From positions 1 through 6,452 of the forward strand of contig CAMQXE010000073.1 of the NCBI GenBank assembly GCA_947038745.1: a DNA stretch of 6,452 bases, read 5' to 3'. This document shows, piece by piece, positions 1 to 5,176 of the stretch (its first letter is position 1; every line of letters starts with the position of its first letter). Origin of the DNA: an uncultured Propionibacteriaceae bacterium (GTDB lineage: Bacteria; Actinomycetota; Actinomycetes; Propionibacteriales; Propionibacteriaceae). Below the pieces are notes generated by a model. That model did no database searches and was not told where the DNA came from. It saw only the letters and a program-made list of their open reading frames with translations. The translations under genes were made by a program, and so were the position numbers.

Positions 1-567
1 TGGGGGCACCGTGATGCCATCGATGCTTCCGGTTGGGTTTGTAATGCGTAACTGCTGAGACTCAACATCTAGCTCTAGCTCGCCGCTGAGACTTCCCGGT
101 AGCGACTCACCGAAAACAGGAACTGTGCCAGTGACGCGGACTAAACCATCGTCTCCAGCAGAAAGGCTGGCTCCAGCTTGGGCGGACAATTCTTTCCAAC
201 TCAAATACACCGTTCCGCTGACACTATCCAGTGTGGTTGGCACGCTGCTGCGAACTCCATGAATACCGCGAGCTGAAGCATGTAACGTCATGACGTGAAG
301 ATCTCGACCGTGGGTCGATACGGTGACATTGGTCGCATCAATCGTTGCACTACCTAGTTCATCGGCAAGGAGATGTGCCGATACCGGCCATCCGCCGACC
401 TTGGCATGAACGTCTGCCCCAGGAAGAGTGCTCTGTACTACCTGCTCAAGACGATGCTGAGCCACGATCATCGTGGCAAAATCCGCGAGTAAGGCCACGG
501 TAATAAGCCCGATAAGTGCTATGAAAAGGCGTGGATGTCGTGGTCTCCACTTTATGAACCGTCTCAT
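1..567 (-). CDS. LmeA-like (DUF2993) envelope protein, C-terminus outside window
   Basis: An open frame of 189 codons runs from an ATG at 567 off the left edge without a stop. The N-terminus is basic (MRRFIKWRPRHPR), followed by one hydrophobic segment at about residues 14-32, so the protein is probably membrane-anchored or exported. The segment GGWPVSAHLLADELGSATID (about 58-77) and the following alternating beta-like stretches resemble the DUF2993/LmeA family, which in mycobacteria is a phospholipid-binding periplasmic protein linked to lipomannan elongation. The ATG overlaps the cutinase stop by 4 nt (ATGA), with GGAG six nt upstream, which fixes the start and indicates translational coupling. 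The operon partner is a secreted esterase, which fits a cell-envelope role. The family assignment is from remembered sequence pattern and is moderately sure. The precise substrate is unknown, and orthology to mycobacterial LmeA itself is not claimed. Confidence 0.7.
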   Translation of the reverse strand, partial: MRRFIKWRPRHPRLFIALIGLITVALLADFATMIVAQHRLEQVVQSTLPGADVHAKVGGWPVSAHLLADELGSATIDATNVTVSTHGRDLHVMTLHASARGIHGVRSSVPTTLDSVSGTVYLSWKELSAQAGASLSAGDDGLVRVTGTVPVFGESLPGSLSGELELDVESQQLRITNPTGSIDGITVPP

Positions 568-1742
568 GGCTTTCTCCGTAAGCGGCCAAGGAGCGCCCCA
601 ACCCCGGTGGCAGCGGCAACTGCAATGATGAATACCGCCCACGATGGTCTTGTTATTGCGTCACTTTCTCGTTGCACTGATCGAACTGGTGCTGCGACTG
701 CTCGGGGTGCCGAAGGAGAAGAACTGCGGGAAACGCTAATAGTGCTGAGAGTGACGTGTGGACGAGATGAAGGGCTGGAAGGGCTTGCTTTTCCACCAAG
801 GAGCTCATCAATTGCAGCGAAGGTTCGTGGCGCTATTTCGGGGGAGTAACCGCCATGAATAGGTCGTGCTTGATTGATCTCCAACTCGGGGGTTGATGAG
901 TTCGACAAAATACGAGAAAGTGCGGGAGCAAAGTCGCAGACCACATCTGCCTTGGAGCACACGCTGAAAGTTTTGGCGTAATGCGCAGGCGGGATCACGG
1001 TTCCGCTTTGCCGCAGCGACGCCGCGATATCAGCGGTTTGTAGCCTGCCGTCATAGAGATCAAAGACGTGTGTCATGACAACATTAAGTTTTCCGCGACG
1101 ACTATCAGCACTCAGCTCTTTCTCGCGCTCGCGCAGATATTCGAGTAGCGCTTGCATGCCAAAGGACGCTGTATCGACCTGGCCATCGAGTTCGCGCACA
1201 TGCTGGCCGGGGTAATGGCTCGGGTTGCCCAGCAGCAATGTCGCGGTGATGGCGCCAGCAGCACTCGATGTCGCAAGCGTTGAGGTGACTACTTGGGCGC
1301 CTTGTGAGAAGCCTGCGACCACTATTTTTTCTTTAGGGCAGCTGGTCGCGACGTGCCGCAATACCCGGTCTAGTTCTTGGACGCCTTCGGCAACGGAGGA
1401 GAAGAATTCTGACTCTGTGGGGGCGTTGTCGAGGAGATAGCCCTCAATATCTGATTGTGTTAAAACGTGGGTACTTACTGCCGGGTAGTCAAGGTAGAGC
1501 GAGGTATTGGTTCCACGGTAAGCAGAAGTAATTCGACGTCGTACTGCTGGAATGGTCTTTCCTTCGACCCCATCTTCGCCAGAACCACGAACTCCGATGA
1601 ATAGCAAGTCCGTGCATGGCAAGGATGATATTTGGTGAGAGGAATAGACGTTATCCTCGGCAGATGCTTGTCGTGGTAACCCACACAAGATCGCACTGAT
1701 GCCCAGCATCACTGCGCATAGTTGCGCTAGACGTCTGGTCAT
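564..1742 (-). CDS. Secreted cutinase-family serine esterase with C-terminal membrane anchor
   Basis: The 392-residue precursor begins with a signal peptide (basic start, hydrophobic core at about 7-22, likely cleavage after A28 in QASA-ED). The alpha/beta-hydrolase core shows the cutinase pattern: C43 near the mature N-terminus, GVRGSGEDG at 50-58, nucleophile elbow GFSQG with S146, C262-x6-C269 bracketing D266, and H296 in a HGGYS context. The presumed triad is S146/D266/H296, and C43-C135 and C262-C269 are probable disulfides. Cutinase-like enzymes hydrolyse ester bonds of lipids or polyesters outside the cell. Classical members are near 200 residues. This one has extra sequence at about 175-255 between the GNP motif and the Asp loop, and a Ser/Pro-rich linker at about 318-360 leading to a hydrophobic segment at about 367-386 and a basic RLRRKP tail. 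I see no LPXTG motif, so it is probably a membrane-tethered outward-facing enzyme. It lies 25 nt after the channel gene and overlaps the next gene by 4 nt. The natural substrate cannot be read from sequence. Confidence 0.88.
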   Translation of the reverse strand: MTRRLAQLCAVMLGISAILCGLPRQASAEDNVYSSHQISSLPCTDLLFIGVRGSGEDGVEGKTIPAVRRRITSAYRGTNTSLYLDYPAVSTHVLTQSDIEGYLLDNAPTESEFFSSVAEGVQELDRVLRHVATSCPKEKIVVAGFSQGAQVVTSTLATSSAAGAITATLLLGNPSHYPGQHVRELDGQVDTASFGMQALLEYLREREKELSADSRRGKLNVVMTHVFDLYDGRLQTADIAASLRQSGTVIPPAHYAKTFSVCSKADVVCDFAPALSRILSNSSTPELEINQARPIHGGYSPEIAPRTFAAIDELLGGKASPSSPSSRPHVTLSTISVSRSSSPSAPRAVAAPVRSVQRESDAITRPSWAVFIIAVAAATGVGALLGRLRRKP

Positions 1743-1767
1743 GATTCCAAGTATCCCAAATCGTGAT

Positions 1768-2448
1768 TTAGCTGTCGTAGTCTTGTGCTGTTGAAGATAG
1801 CTCTTTGTTCATGGACTCTACTTGCACTCGCTGAATAAACCATGAAGCTAGAGAAGCCGTAACTGTTCCAACAACTCCTATCCCAACAAGCATGAGTGCA
1901 ACGGCAATTAATCTACCTTCTAGCGTTACTGGGTAGCGGTCGCCATAGCCGACAGTTGTAACTGTAGTGGTTGCCCACCACAATGCATCTCCAAGATTGG
2001 TGATATTAGCTCCAGCGGCATTGCGTTCGGCATCAAGGGCGGCAAGACCTCCCAAGAAAATTGCGGCTGCAGCACTGCCTCCGACATAAACAGTTGTTCT
2101 ACCTGCCAAGGTGCGCGACATCGCTCTGTCTAAGATTCGGATTAGGGTTAGCAAGCGTAAAAGGCGTAGCGGTCTCAGCAATGGGAGTATTACGAGGGCA
2201 AAGTCATACCAGTGTTTGAGTGCGTAGCTTTTACGATCTTTCGCTAGCAATAGCCGGATGCCAAGATCTACGAGGAATGCGGCCCACACTGTCCAAGAAA
2301 CCAGCTCAAGGCGTTTGATGACGCGCCCATCAAGAGTTGGATCGACGATTGGCCAGGCGTACGCCACGAGGAATGCTAGCGCAAGCAACATTAATGGAAC
2401 ATCACTTCGACGTTCCCACTTCTCAACAGTCACAAGGCTAGTCTGCAC
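1768..2448 (-). CDS. Voltage-gated-like potassium channel (ion transport protein, 6 TM)
   Basis: This 226-residue protein has the plan of a prokaryotic Kv channel. S1 is at about 18-36, S2 at about 49-68 with acidic D61, S3 at about 79-91 with D82, and an S4-like helix at about 92-106 carries R92, R95, R98 and R104. S5 is at about 117-138, a pore helix ends in selectivity filter TVGYGD (165-170), and S6 is at about 178-205. The canonical GYG filter supports K+ selectivity. Voltage sensing is likely but not certain, because the expected basic residue at 101 is Thr and the linker to S5 is short. The C-terminal tail is only about 20 residues, so there is no RCK/TrkA regulatory domain. The chosen start is GTG at 2448 with no convincing Shine-Dalgarno, so a leaderless transcript or a start a few codons downstream (GTG at residue 6) is possible. 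It is the first gene of the apparent operon with the cutinase and the LmeA-like gene. Confidence 0.88.
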   Translation of the reverse strand: MQTSLVTVEKWERRSDVPLMLLALAFLVAYAWPIVDPTLDGRVIKRLELVSWTVWAAFLVDLGIRLLLAKDRKSYALKHWYDFALVILPLLRPLRLLRLLTLIRILDRAMSRTLAGRTTVYVGGSAAAAIFLGGLAALDAERNAAGANITNLGDALWWATTTVTTVGYGDRYPVTLEGRLIAVALMLVGIGVVGTVTASLASWFIQRVQVESMNKELSSTAQDYDS

Positions 2449-2599
2449 GACGATTGGGTCGGAAGGCGTGATGTGCCTTGTAACAATGCTGAGTGAGGAA
2501 GCCTAAAACAGTGTGTGTCTAGGTCTCAAAGTAGGTACGGAGGATGGGGAGTATCATATGAGGTGCCATGCCAGCCGTGGTTATAAAACTACATAAACA
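2449..2599. other. Divergent intergenic region between channel operon and TPP riboswitch
   Basis: This stretch separates the minus-strand channel operon from the plus-strand thiamin unit and must hold both promoters. No protein-coding frame here is credible. Towards the channel gene I see only weak promoter-like elements (for example a TTGAGA about 17 nt before a poor TTAGGC), so no minus-strand promoter is called. The only reasonable element is the AT-rich TATAAA block just before the riboswitch, listed separately. Confidence 0.6.
2582..2587 (+). promoter_or_regulatory. Candidate -10 element for the riboswitch-tenA transcript
   Basis: TATAAA lies in an AT-rich patch preceded by GTGGT, and its expected transcription start (about 2593-2596) falls just before the riboswitch P1 stem at 2600. 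No good -35 hexamer is visible at the normal distance. TACATA at 2590-2595 is an alternative. The call rests on position plus a five-of-six consensus match, so it is tentative. Confidence 0.35.
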
Positions 2600-2684
2600 T
2601 TTTGTGGGGGGACTCTCTAAGAGTTGAGAAGGTAGAACCTGACCCTTTGAACCTGTTGGTTAAGACCATCGTAGGGAAGCAAAA
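2600..2684 (+). ncRNA. TPP riboswitch (THI element)
   Basis: The conserved thiamin-pyrophosphate aptamer is complete. P1 pairs TTTTG (2600-2604) with CAAAA (2680-2684). The G-rich strand follows at 2606-2611. P3 is formed by ACTCT/AGAGT (2612-2623) with a three-base loop. The TGAGA box is at 2625-2629, the ACCCTTTGAACCTG core at 2642-2655, a TTGGT/GACCA stem at 2656-2668, and the CGTAGGGAA strand at 2670-2678. TPP binding normally lowers expression of the downstream gene, here tenA. The stretch of about 95 nt from the aptamer to the start codon has no obvious hairpin followed by a U-tract, so control is more likely by hiding the ribosome-binding site (AAGGAG, 2769-2774) than by transcription termination. 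That mode of control is inferred. The aptamer identity is secure. Confidence 0.96.
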
Positions 2685-2779
2685 GGTATCGTGCTGACTT
2701 TTTAAGGTGGCAAGTACTTTCTTCGATGTTTCTCATGCGGCGGCAGCTGGCTTATCAATGAAACAAAGAAGGAGTATGA

Positions 2780-3451
2780 ATGTCTTTCACGAGAAACCTT
2801 AAAACTAGCGCAGCGTCTGTTTGGGAAGAGGGATATCAGCATCCATTTGTTCAAGAATTGGGCAAAGGGACGCTAGATCATGGGAAGTTCCAGTTTTATC
2901 TTCTGCAAGACTATCTGTACCTGCTCCAATACACTAAAGTTTTTGCACTTGCAGTAACTAGGGCTGATAACGAGTCAATGATGCTTCAACTTACTGCTAT
3001 GCAGCAAGGAATGCTCAATGAATTAAATGTGCATCGCCACTATATGGCAGGATTTGGTATAGGGCCAGCAGACGTAGCGAAAGTTGAAGCCTCGCTGTTT
3101 AATCGCACATATACGGCAAATATGATTGCTATTGCACAGACTGGTGACTTAGCGGAAACCTTGGCGGCAGTTTTGCCTTGCCCCTGGTCCTACTCTGATT
3201 ATGCTAAGCGTCTCAAAGCAGAATATCTGAGTGCCCTTGAAGGTAATTATTATCGCACCTGGATCGAAACTTACTCGAGTGATGAGTTTGAGGGAACTTT
3301 TGCCTGGCTCTTTGATGCGCTTGATTCTCTCGTTGAGTCGAAGGACGAGGCTGGAAAAAAACGGGTTGAAGAAGCTTTCGTTTCTAGCGTCGAGTTCGAG
3401 TATCTATTTTGGGATATGGCCTATAAGAAAGAGCTATCGCATCGGCTGTAA
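2780..3451 (+). CDS. tenA: Thiaminase II / aminopyrimidine aminohydrolase TenA
   Basis: The 223-residue all-helical protein has the usual TenA length and motifs. D44 and Y47 (QDYLYL) line the pyrimidine pocket, the catalytic cysteine is C134 in LPCPWSY, and the C-terminal FEYLFWDMAY signature carries the likely acid/base glutamate (E207). These correspond to D44, Y47, C135 and E205 of the Bacillus subtilis enzyme. TenA hydrolyses 4-amino-5-aminomethyl-2-methylpyrimidine, a thiamin breakdown product, to HMP for salvage into thiamin, and can also cleave thiamin. It acts in the cytoplasm without a signal peptide. AAGGAG five nt before the ATG decides the start. The upstream TPP riboswitch ties expression to thiamin need and independently supports the assignment. 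No other thi genes are in view, so it seems to be a single-gene salvage unit. No clear plus-strand terminator follows. Transcription would run into the strong tRNA terminator hairpin read from the other side. Confidence 0.95.
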   Translation: MSFTRNLKTSAASVWEEGYQHPFVQELGKGTLDHGKFQFYLLQDYLYLLQYTKVFALAVTRADNESMMLQLTAMQQGMLNELNVHRHYMAGFGIGPADVAKVEASLFNRTYTANMIAIAQTGDLAETLAAVLPCPWSYSDYAKRLKAEYLSALEGNYYRTWIETYSSDEFEGTFAWLFDALDSLVESKDEAGKKRVEEAFVSSVEFEYLFWDMAYKKELSHRL

Positions 3452-3520
3452 TTTATAGCGGATGATGCCAGATTTAGCTCTTGGGATTCTGGCTAACTAA
3501 ATAGATGCGATAGCTACTTG

Positions 3521-3566
3521 GTAAAAACAAAAACCCGGGATCTCTGCTTGTAGCAGAGATCCCGGG
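3521..3566 (-). terminator. Rho-independent terminator of the host tRNA-Pro gene
   Basis: A perfect 14-bp stem (3534-3547 with 3553-3566) and a five-base loop are followed, reading on the minus strand, by TTTTTGTTTTT (3523-3533). It sits 4 bp beyond the CCA end of the tRNA-Pro remnant and is therefore the original tRNA terminator. On the plus strand no T-run follows, though the hairpin may also slow transcripts arriving from tenA. Confidence 0.92.
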
Positions 3567-3570
3567 GAAT

Positions 3571-3617
3571 TGGTCGGGGCGACAGGACTCGAACCTGCGG
3601 TCTCCTGCTCCCAAAGC
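3571..3617 (-). pseudogene. 3' fragment of tRNA-Pro(TGG), prophage attachment site (attR-type)
   Basis: Read on the minus strand this is the 3' part of a tRNA-Pro: two bases of the 5' anticodon stem, the anticodon loop TTTGGGA with anticodon TGG (3609-3615), the stem 3' strand GCAGG, the variable loop, the T arm with GTTCGAGTC, the acceptor 3' strand CGCCCCG, A73 and encoded CCA (3571-3573). The expected CCTGC stem strand is broken after its last two bases at 3618, and no D arm or CGGGGCG acceptor 5' strand exists upstream. The fragment cannot make a tRNA. Because the host terminator follows it and phage genes lie on its 5' side, it is best read as the host remnant at the prophage end distal to the restored tRNA, with the 47-bp fragment being the visible part of the att core. 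Confidence 0.88.
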
Positions 3618-3683
3618 CAACAAAGTGCCTTGTTAAGGGCATGTCGGTACGGTTTTCTTGACGGCAAAAAGTTTTGTCGACGC

Positions 3684-3725
3684 AAAAATGCCCCTACCAT
3701 CTCGCTGGAGATGGTAGGGGCATTT
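3684..3725 (-). terminator. Terminator of the prophage late operon
   Basis: A perfect 18-bp stem (3686-3703 with 3708-3725) and a GCTG tetraloop are followed on the minus strand by a run of five T (three inside the stem end, two beyond). It begins 9 bp after the holin stop codon and ends late transcription before the att site. The plus-strand side has only TTT, so efficient use in that direction is less likely. Confidence 0.9.
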
Positions 3726-3734
3726 AGCGTTTTG

Positions 3735-3989
3735 CTACTGGGGTGTATCGATGGATCGTCGGGGTAGGGTTTCTGCTGATCCGATAGAGGGTTGGCCGTC
3801 TGTGGCGGCTGCTACTCCGATGTTCTGCAGGATCGAGGCGACTACGGGGACGAGTACGATGAGGATGAAGCCGCGCCAGTCTCGGAGCTGATCAATCATT
3901 GTGATTGATAGCAGCCATGACGCTGCGGATCCAGCAAAGGTTTTAACGGCGCGTTCCAGAATGGAGAGCCAGAAGGCGGCGGTCCACAT
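3735..3989 (-). CDS. r1t-type phage holin
   Basis: This 84-residue protein opens with MWTAAFWLSILERAVKTFAG, the characteristic start of r1t-like holins of phages from Gram-positive hosts. It has a first hydrophobic helix at about 17-32 and a second at about 40-60, a short turn containing DQLRDWRG between them, and a polar tail with QPSIGSAETL. Holins gather in the cytoplasmic membrane and open it at a set time so that endolysin reaches the peptidoglycan. The ATG at 3989 lies one nt beyond the endolysin stop, so translation is probably coupled. A longer frame from 4052 exists, but its first 21 residues overlap the endolysin end and lack family similarity. It is the last gene of the prophage late operon. 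Confidence 0.9.
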   Translation of the reverse strand: MWTAAFWLSILERAVKTFAGSAASWLLSITMIDQLRDWRGFILIVLVPVVASILQNIGVAAATDGQPSIGSAETLPRRSIDTPQ

Positions 3990-3990
3990 A

Positions 3991-4770
3991 TCAGTACCCC
4001 AGCAGTTCGTTAACGCGGGCTTGGACTGGTCCGTAGAGATCTCCGAGGGCATTAACGCGAGCGTCCCCGTTGCCGTACTCGCCAGCGATGACGGCGTTAG
4101 CTAGGGCGTCAATATCTGGTCCCGTTGCTGGAGCTGCAGGGGCGCCGTATCCGAGACGTGCGTTGACTTCGGCTTGGACTTGGTCAGGGTTGAATCCTGC
4201 AGCTCGTAGGCGTGCCACGCGGTCTTCTCCGTTTCCGTATTCGCCTGCGATTACCGCAGCTACAACGTCGTAGTTAGTTGCAGGTGCGGCTGGTTCTGGG
4301 GCTGGTGCGGGAGAAACTGTCTCGACTTGCCGAGCCATTACATCTAGATGGTGTAGCTGCCCGTACCAGTTGCCTGGGCATGCGGTTGATTGCCAGTCGC
4401 AGTGCCCCGACAGAGGTAGGTTTCCGTAGGTATTGCGTATGTCAGCGATGAGTTCGGCGACGGTTGTCATATCTTCAGAGGTCATTTCTGGTCGACATTC
4501 GATGCCGATCTTGGTCAGGTTAGCTGACCAGTTCCCCGCGTGGTATGCGGTGTTATCGGGGTCTACGATGCAAGAAACGCGCCCTGCAGATACTACATAG
4601 TGGGCACTAGTTGGGTTTGCGGGGCGGGAGATACACAGATAGGCGACTACGCCGTCATGTGTCTGCCCGCTAGACCCCCAGTGGTGGATGACGATACCGT
4701 CGGGGGTGTTGCCTTCGCGGCCTGCAGTGTAGTGAGGGGAGGAGTGAGATGTGTCGTAGTTGTAGCTCAT
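3991..4770 (-). CDS. Endolysin: N-acetylmuramoyl-L-alanine amidase with two CW_7 repeats
   Basis: The 259-residue enzyme cuts the amide bond between N-acetylmuramic acid and L-alanine of peptidoglycan. Residues about 10-140 form an Amidase_2/PGRP domain. Zinc ligands are H29 (IVIHHWGS), H123 and C131 in GHCDWQSTACPG, with the same eight-residue His-Cys spacing as T7 lysozyme, and Y58 is the likely active-site tyrosine. A Pro/Ala linker (about 152-165) leads to two CW_7 repeats at about 166-208 and 218-259, each with VIAGEYGNG and ending VNxxLGY. CW_7 modules are known from the Cpl-7 lysozyme as muropeptide-binding cell-wall anchors. There is no signal peptide, so release needs the adjacent holin. 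The ATG at 4770 is chosen because AAGGAGG stands five nt before it. The longer frame from 4806 starts inside a terminator hairpin. The gene is separated from the preceding phage gene by that terminator. Confidence 0.95.
   Translation of the reverse strand: MSYNYDTSHSSPHYTAGREGNTPDGIVIHHWGSSGQTHDGVVAYLCISRPANPTSAHYVVSAGRVSCIVDPDNTAYHAGNWSANLTKIGIECRPEMTSEDMTTVAELIADIRNTYGNLPLSGHCDWQSTACPGNWYGQLHHLDVMARQVETVSPAPAPEPAAPATNYDVVAAVIAGEYGNGEDRVARLRAAGFNPDQVQAEVNARLGYGAPAAPATGPDIDALANAVIAGEYGNGDARVNALGDLYGPVQARVNELLGY
3994..4275 (-). repeat. Tandem CW_7 cell-wall-binding repeats inside the endolysin
   Basis: Two protein-level repeats (4147-4275 and 3994-4119) share AAVIAGEYGNG / NAVIAGEYGNG, a conserved Arg-Val pair, and a VQAEVNARLGY / VQARVNELLGY end. 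They are separated by an Ala/Pro linker. The codons differ at many positions, so this is not a recent DNA duplication. Confidence 0.85.
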
Positions 4771-4775
4771 TTTTG

Positions 4776-4782
4776 CCTCCTT
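4776..4782 (-). promoter_or_regulatory. Strong Shine-Dalgarno deciding the endolysin start
   Basis: AAGGAGG on the minus strand, five nt (CAAAA) before ATG 4770. It lies only 8 nt downstream of the T-run of the preceding terminator, so an RNA that ends there lacks this site. Confidence 0.85.
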
Positions 4783-4790
4783 GGGGCATG

Positions 4791-4818
4791 AAAAAAGCCC
4801 TCGCATTTACGAGGGCTT
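4791..4818 (-). terminator. Intra-operon terminator upstream of the endolysin gene
   Basis: A 9-bp stem (4795-4803 with 4810-4818) and a six-base loop are followed on the minus strand by a run of six T, partly in the stem. It lies 19 nt after the stop codon of the upstream phage gene and just before the endolysin ribosome-binding site. It is a typical intrinsic terminator by shape. Efficiency and read-through are unknown. Confidence 0.82.
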
Positions 4819-4837
4819 GAGGGTTATTTGGTGGGGG

Positions 4838-5176
4838 TTAGTGGGAGTCTGGATGTAGTGCGTCTATGCGGCGGTGTACGCCTTCTATGCCTGTCCGGCT
4901 GATCCGGTTGGCTTCGGTGATGTCGGCGCGTAGTTCGCTGATCTGCTTCTGGATTAGTTGTTGTCCTGCTTCTATCCGAGTGGTGGCATCCTTCATCGAC
5001 GTCCCGGAATTAGGTTTCACCTCATGGTGAATCTCGGCAAGCTGTCGGTCGGCTTCGGCATTAGTTTTGCGTGCCGACGCTCGTGAGGTGAGGAAACCGC
5101 CAGCAGCGCCGAGCACTAGCCCGACTCCGCCCGCGATCTCAGTGATACTGACGAGTGCTGTGAGGTCGGGGATCAT
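4838..5176 (-). CDS. Small phage membrane protein with coiled-coil tail (DUF2746-like)
   Basis: The 112-residue protein has one glycine-rich hydrophobic segment at about 7-30 (ITEIAGGVGLVLGAAGGFLT), then a basic, helical, charged region at about 31-107 likely to form coiled coil. The segment EIHHEVKPNSGTSMKDATTRIE at about 48-69 recalls the V-K-N-S-H-x-T-N-L-R-D motif region of actinophage DUF2746 proteins, often encoded near lysis genes. Function in that family is not established. Options are a holin-like or spanin-like lysis helper, or a membrane protein used in infection. The ATG at 5176 overlaps the upstream stop by 4 nt (ATGA) and has GGAG eight nt before it. The longer frame from 5287 adds an Arg-rich stretch antiparallel to nothing recognisable and is rejected. 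The family match is from memory of the motif and only moderately sure. Confidence 0.7.
   Translation of the reverse strand: MIPDLTALVSITEIAGGVGLVLGAAGGFLTSRASARKTNAEADRQLAEIHHEVKPNSGTSMKDATTRIEAGQQLIQKQISELRADITEANRISRTGIEGVHRRIDALHPDSH

Noticed and set aside
535..849. Plus-strand frame of 104 codons
   Set aside because: It is antisense to the cutinase end and the start of the LmeA-like gene, both of which have clear protein motifs and coupled starts. No family features are seen.
1475..1696. Minus-strand frame of 73 codons within the cutinase gene
   Set aside because: An out-of-frame shadow of the cutinase N-terminal half, with no signal or domain. The cutinase frame carries continuous family motifs across this stretch.
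2558..2596. Short plus-strand frame with GGGGAG upstream, before the riboswitch
   Set aside because: Only 12 codons, overlapping the likely promoter of the thiamin transcript. No reason to think it is transcribed.
3460..3500. Possible plus-strand terminator after tenA (GCCAGA/TCTGGC inverted repeat)
   Set aside because: The stem is only six bp with a loop of about 15 nt and no T-run follows, so it was not called.
3571..3700. A complete tRNA-Pro gene
   Set aside because: No D arm, no 5' acceptor strand and no matching 5' anticodon stem beyond two bases are present on the upstream side, so only the 3' part exists.
3497..3767. Frames on both strands across the tRNA fragment (one beginning MVGATGLEP)
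   Set aside because: They are translations of tRNA-Pro, its terminator and the late terminator. MVGATGLEP is the well-known artefact of reading tRNA T-arm/acceptor DNA as protein.
4771..4806. Upstream extension of the endolysin to ATG 4806
   Set aside because: The extra start lies within the terminator stem-loop and has no ribosome-binding site, whereas ATG 4770 has AAGGAGG at ideal spacing.
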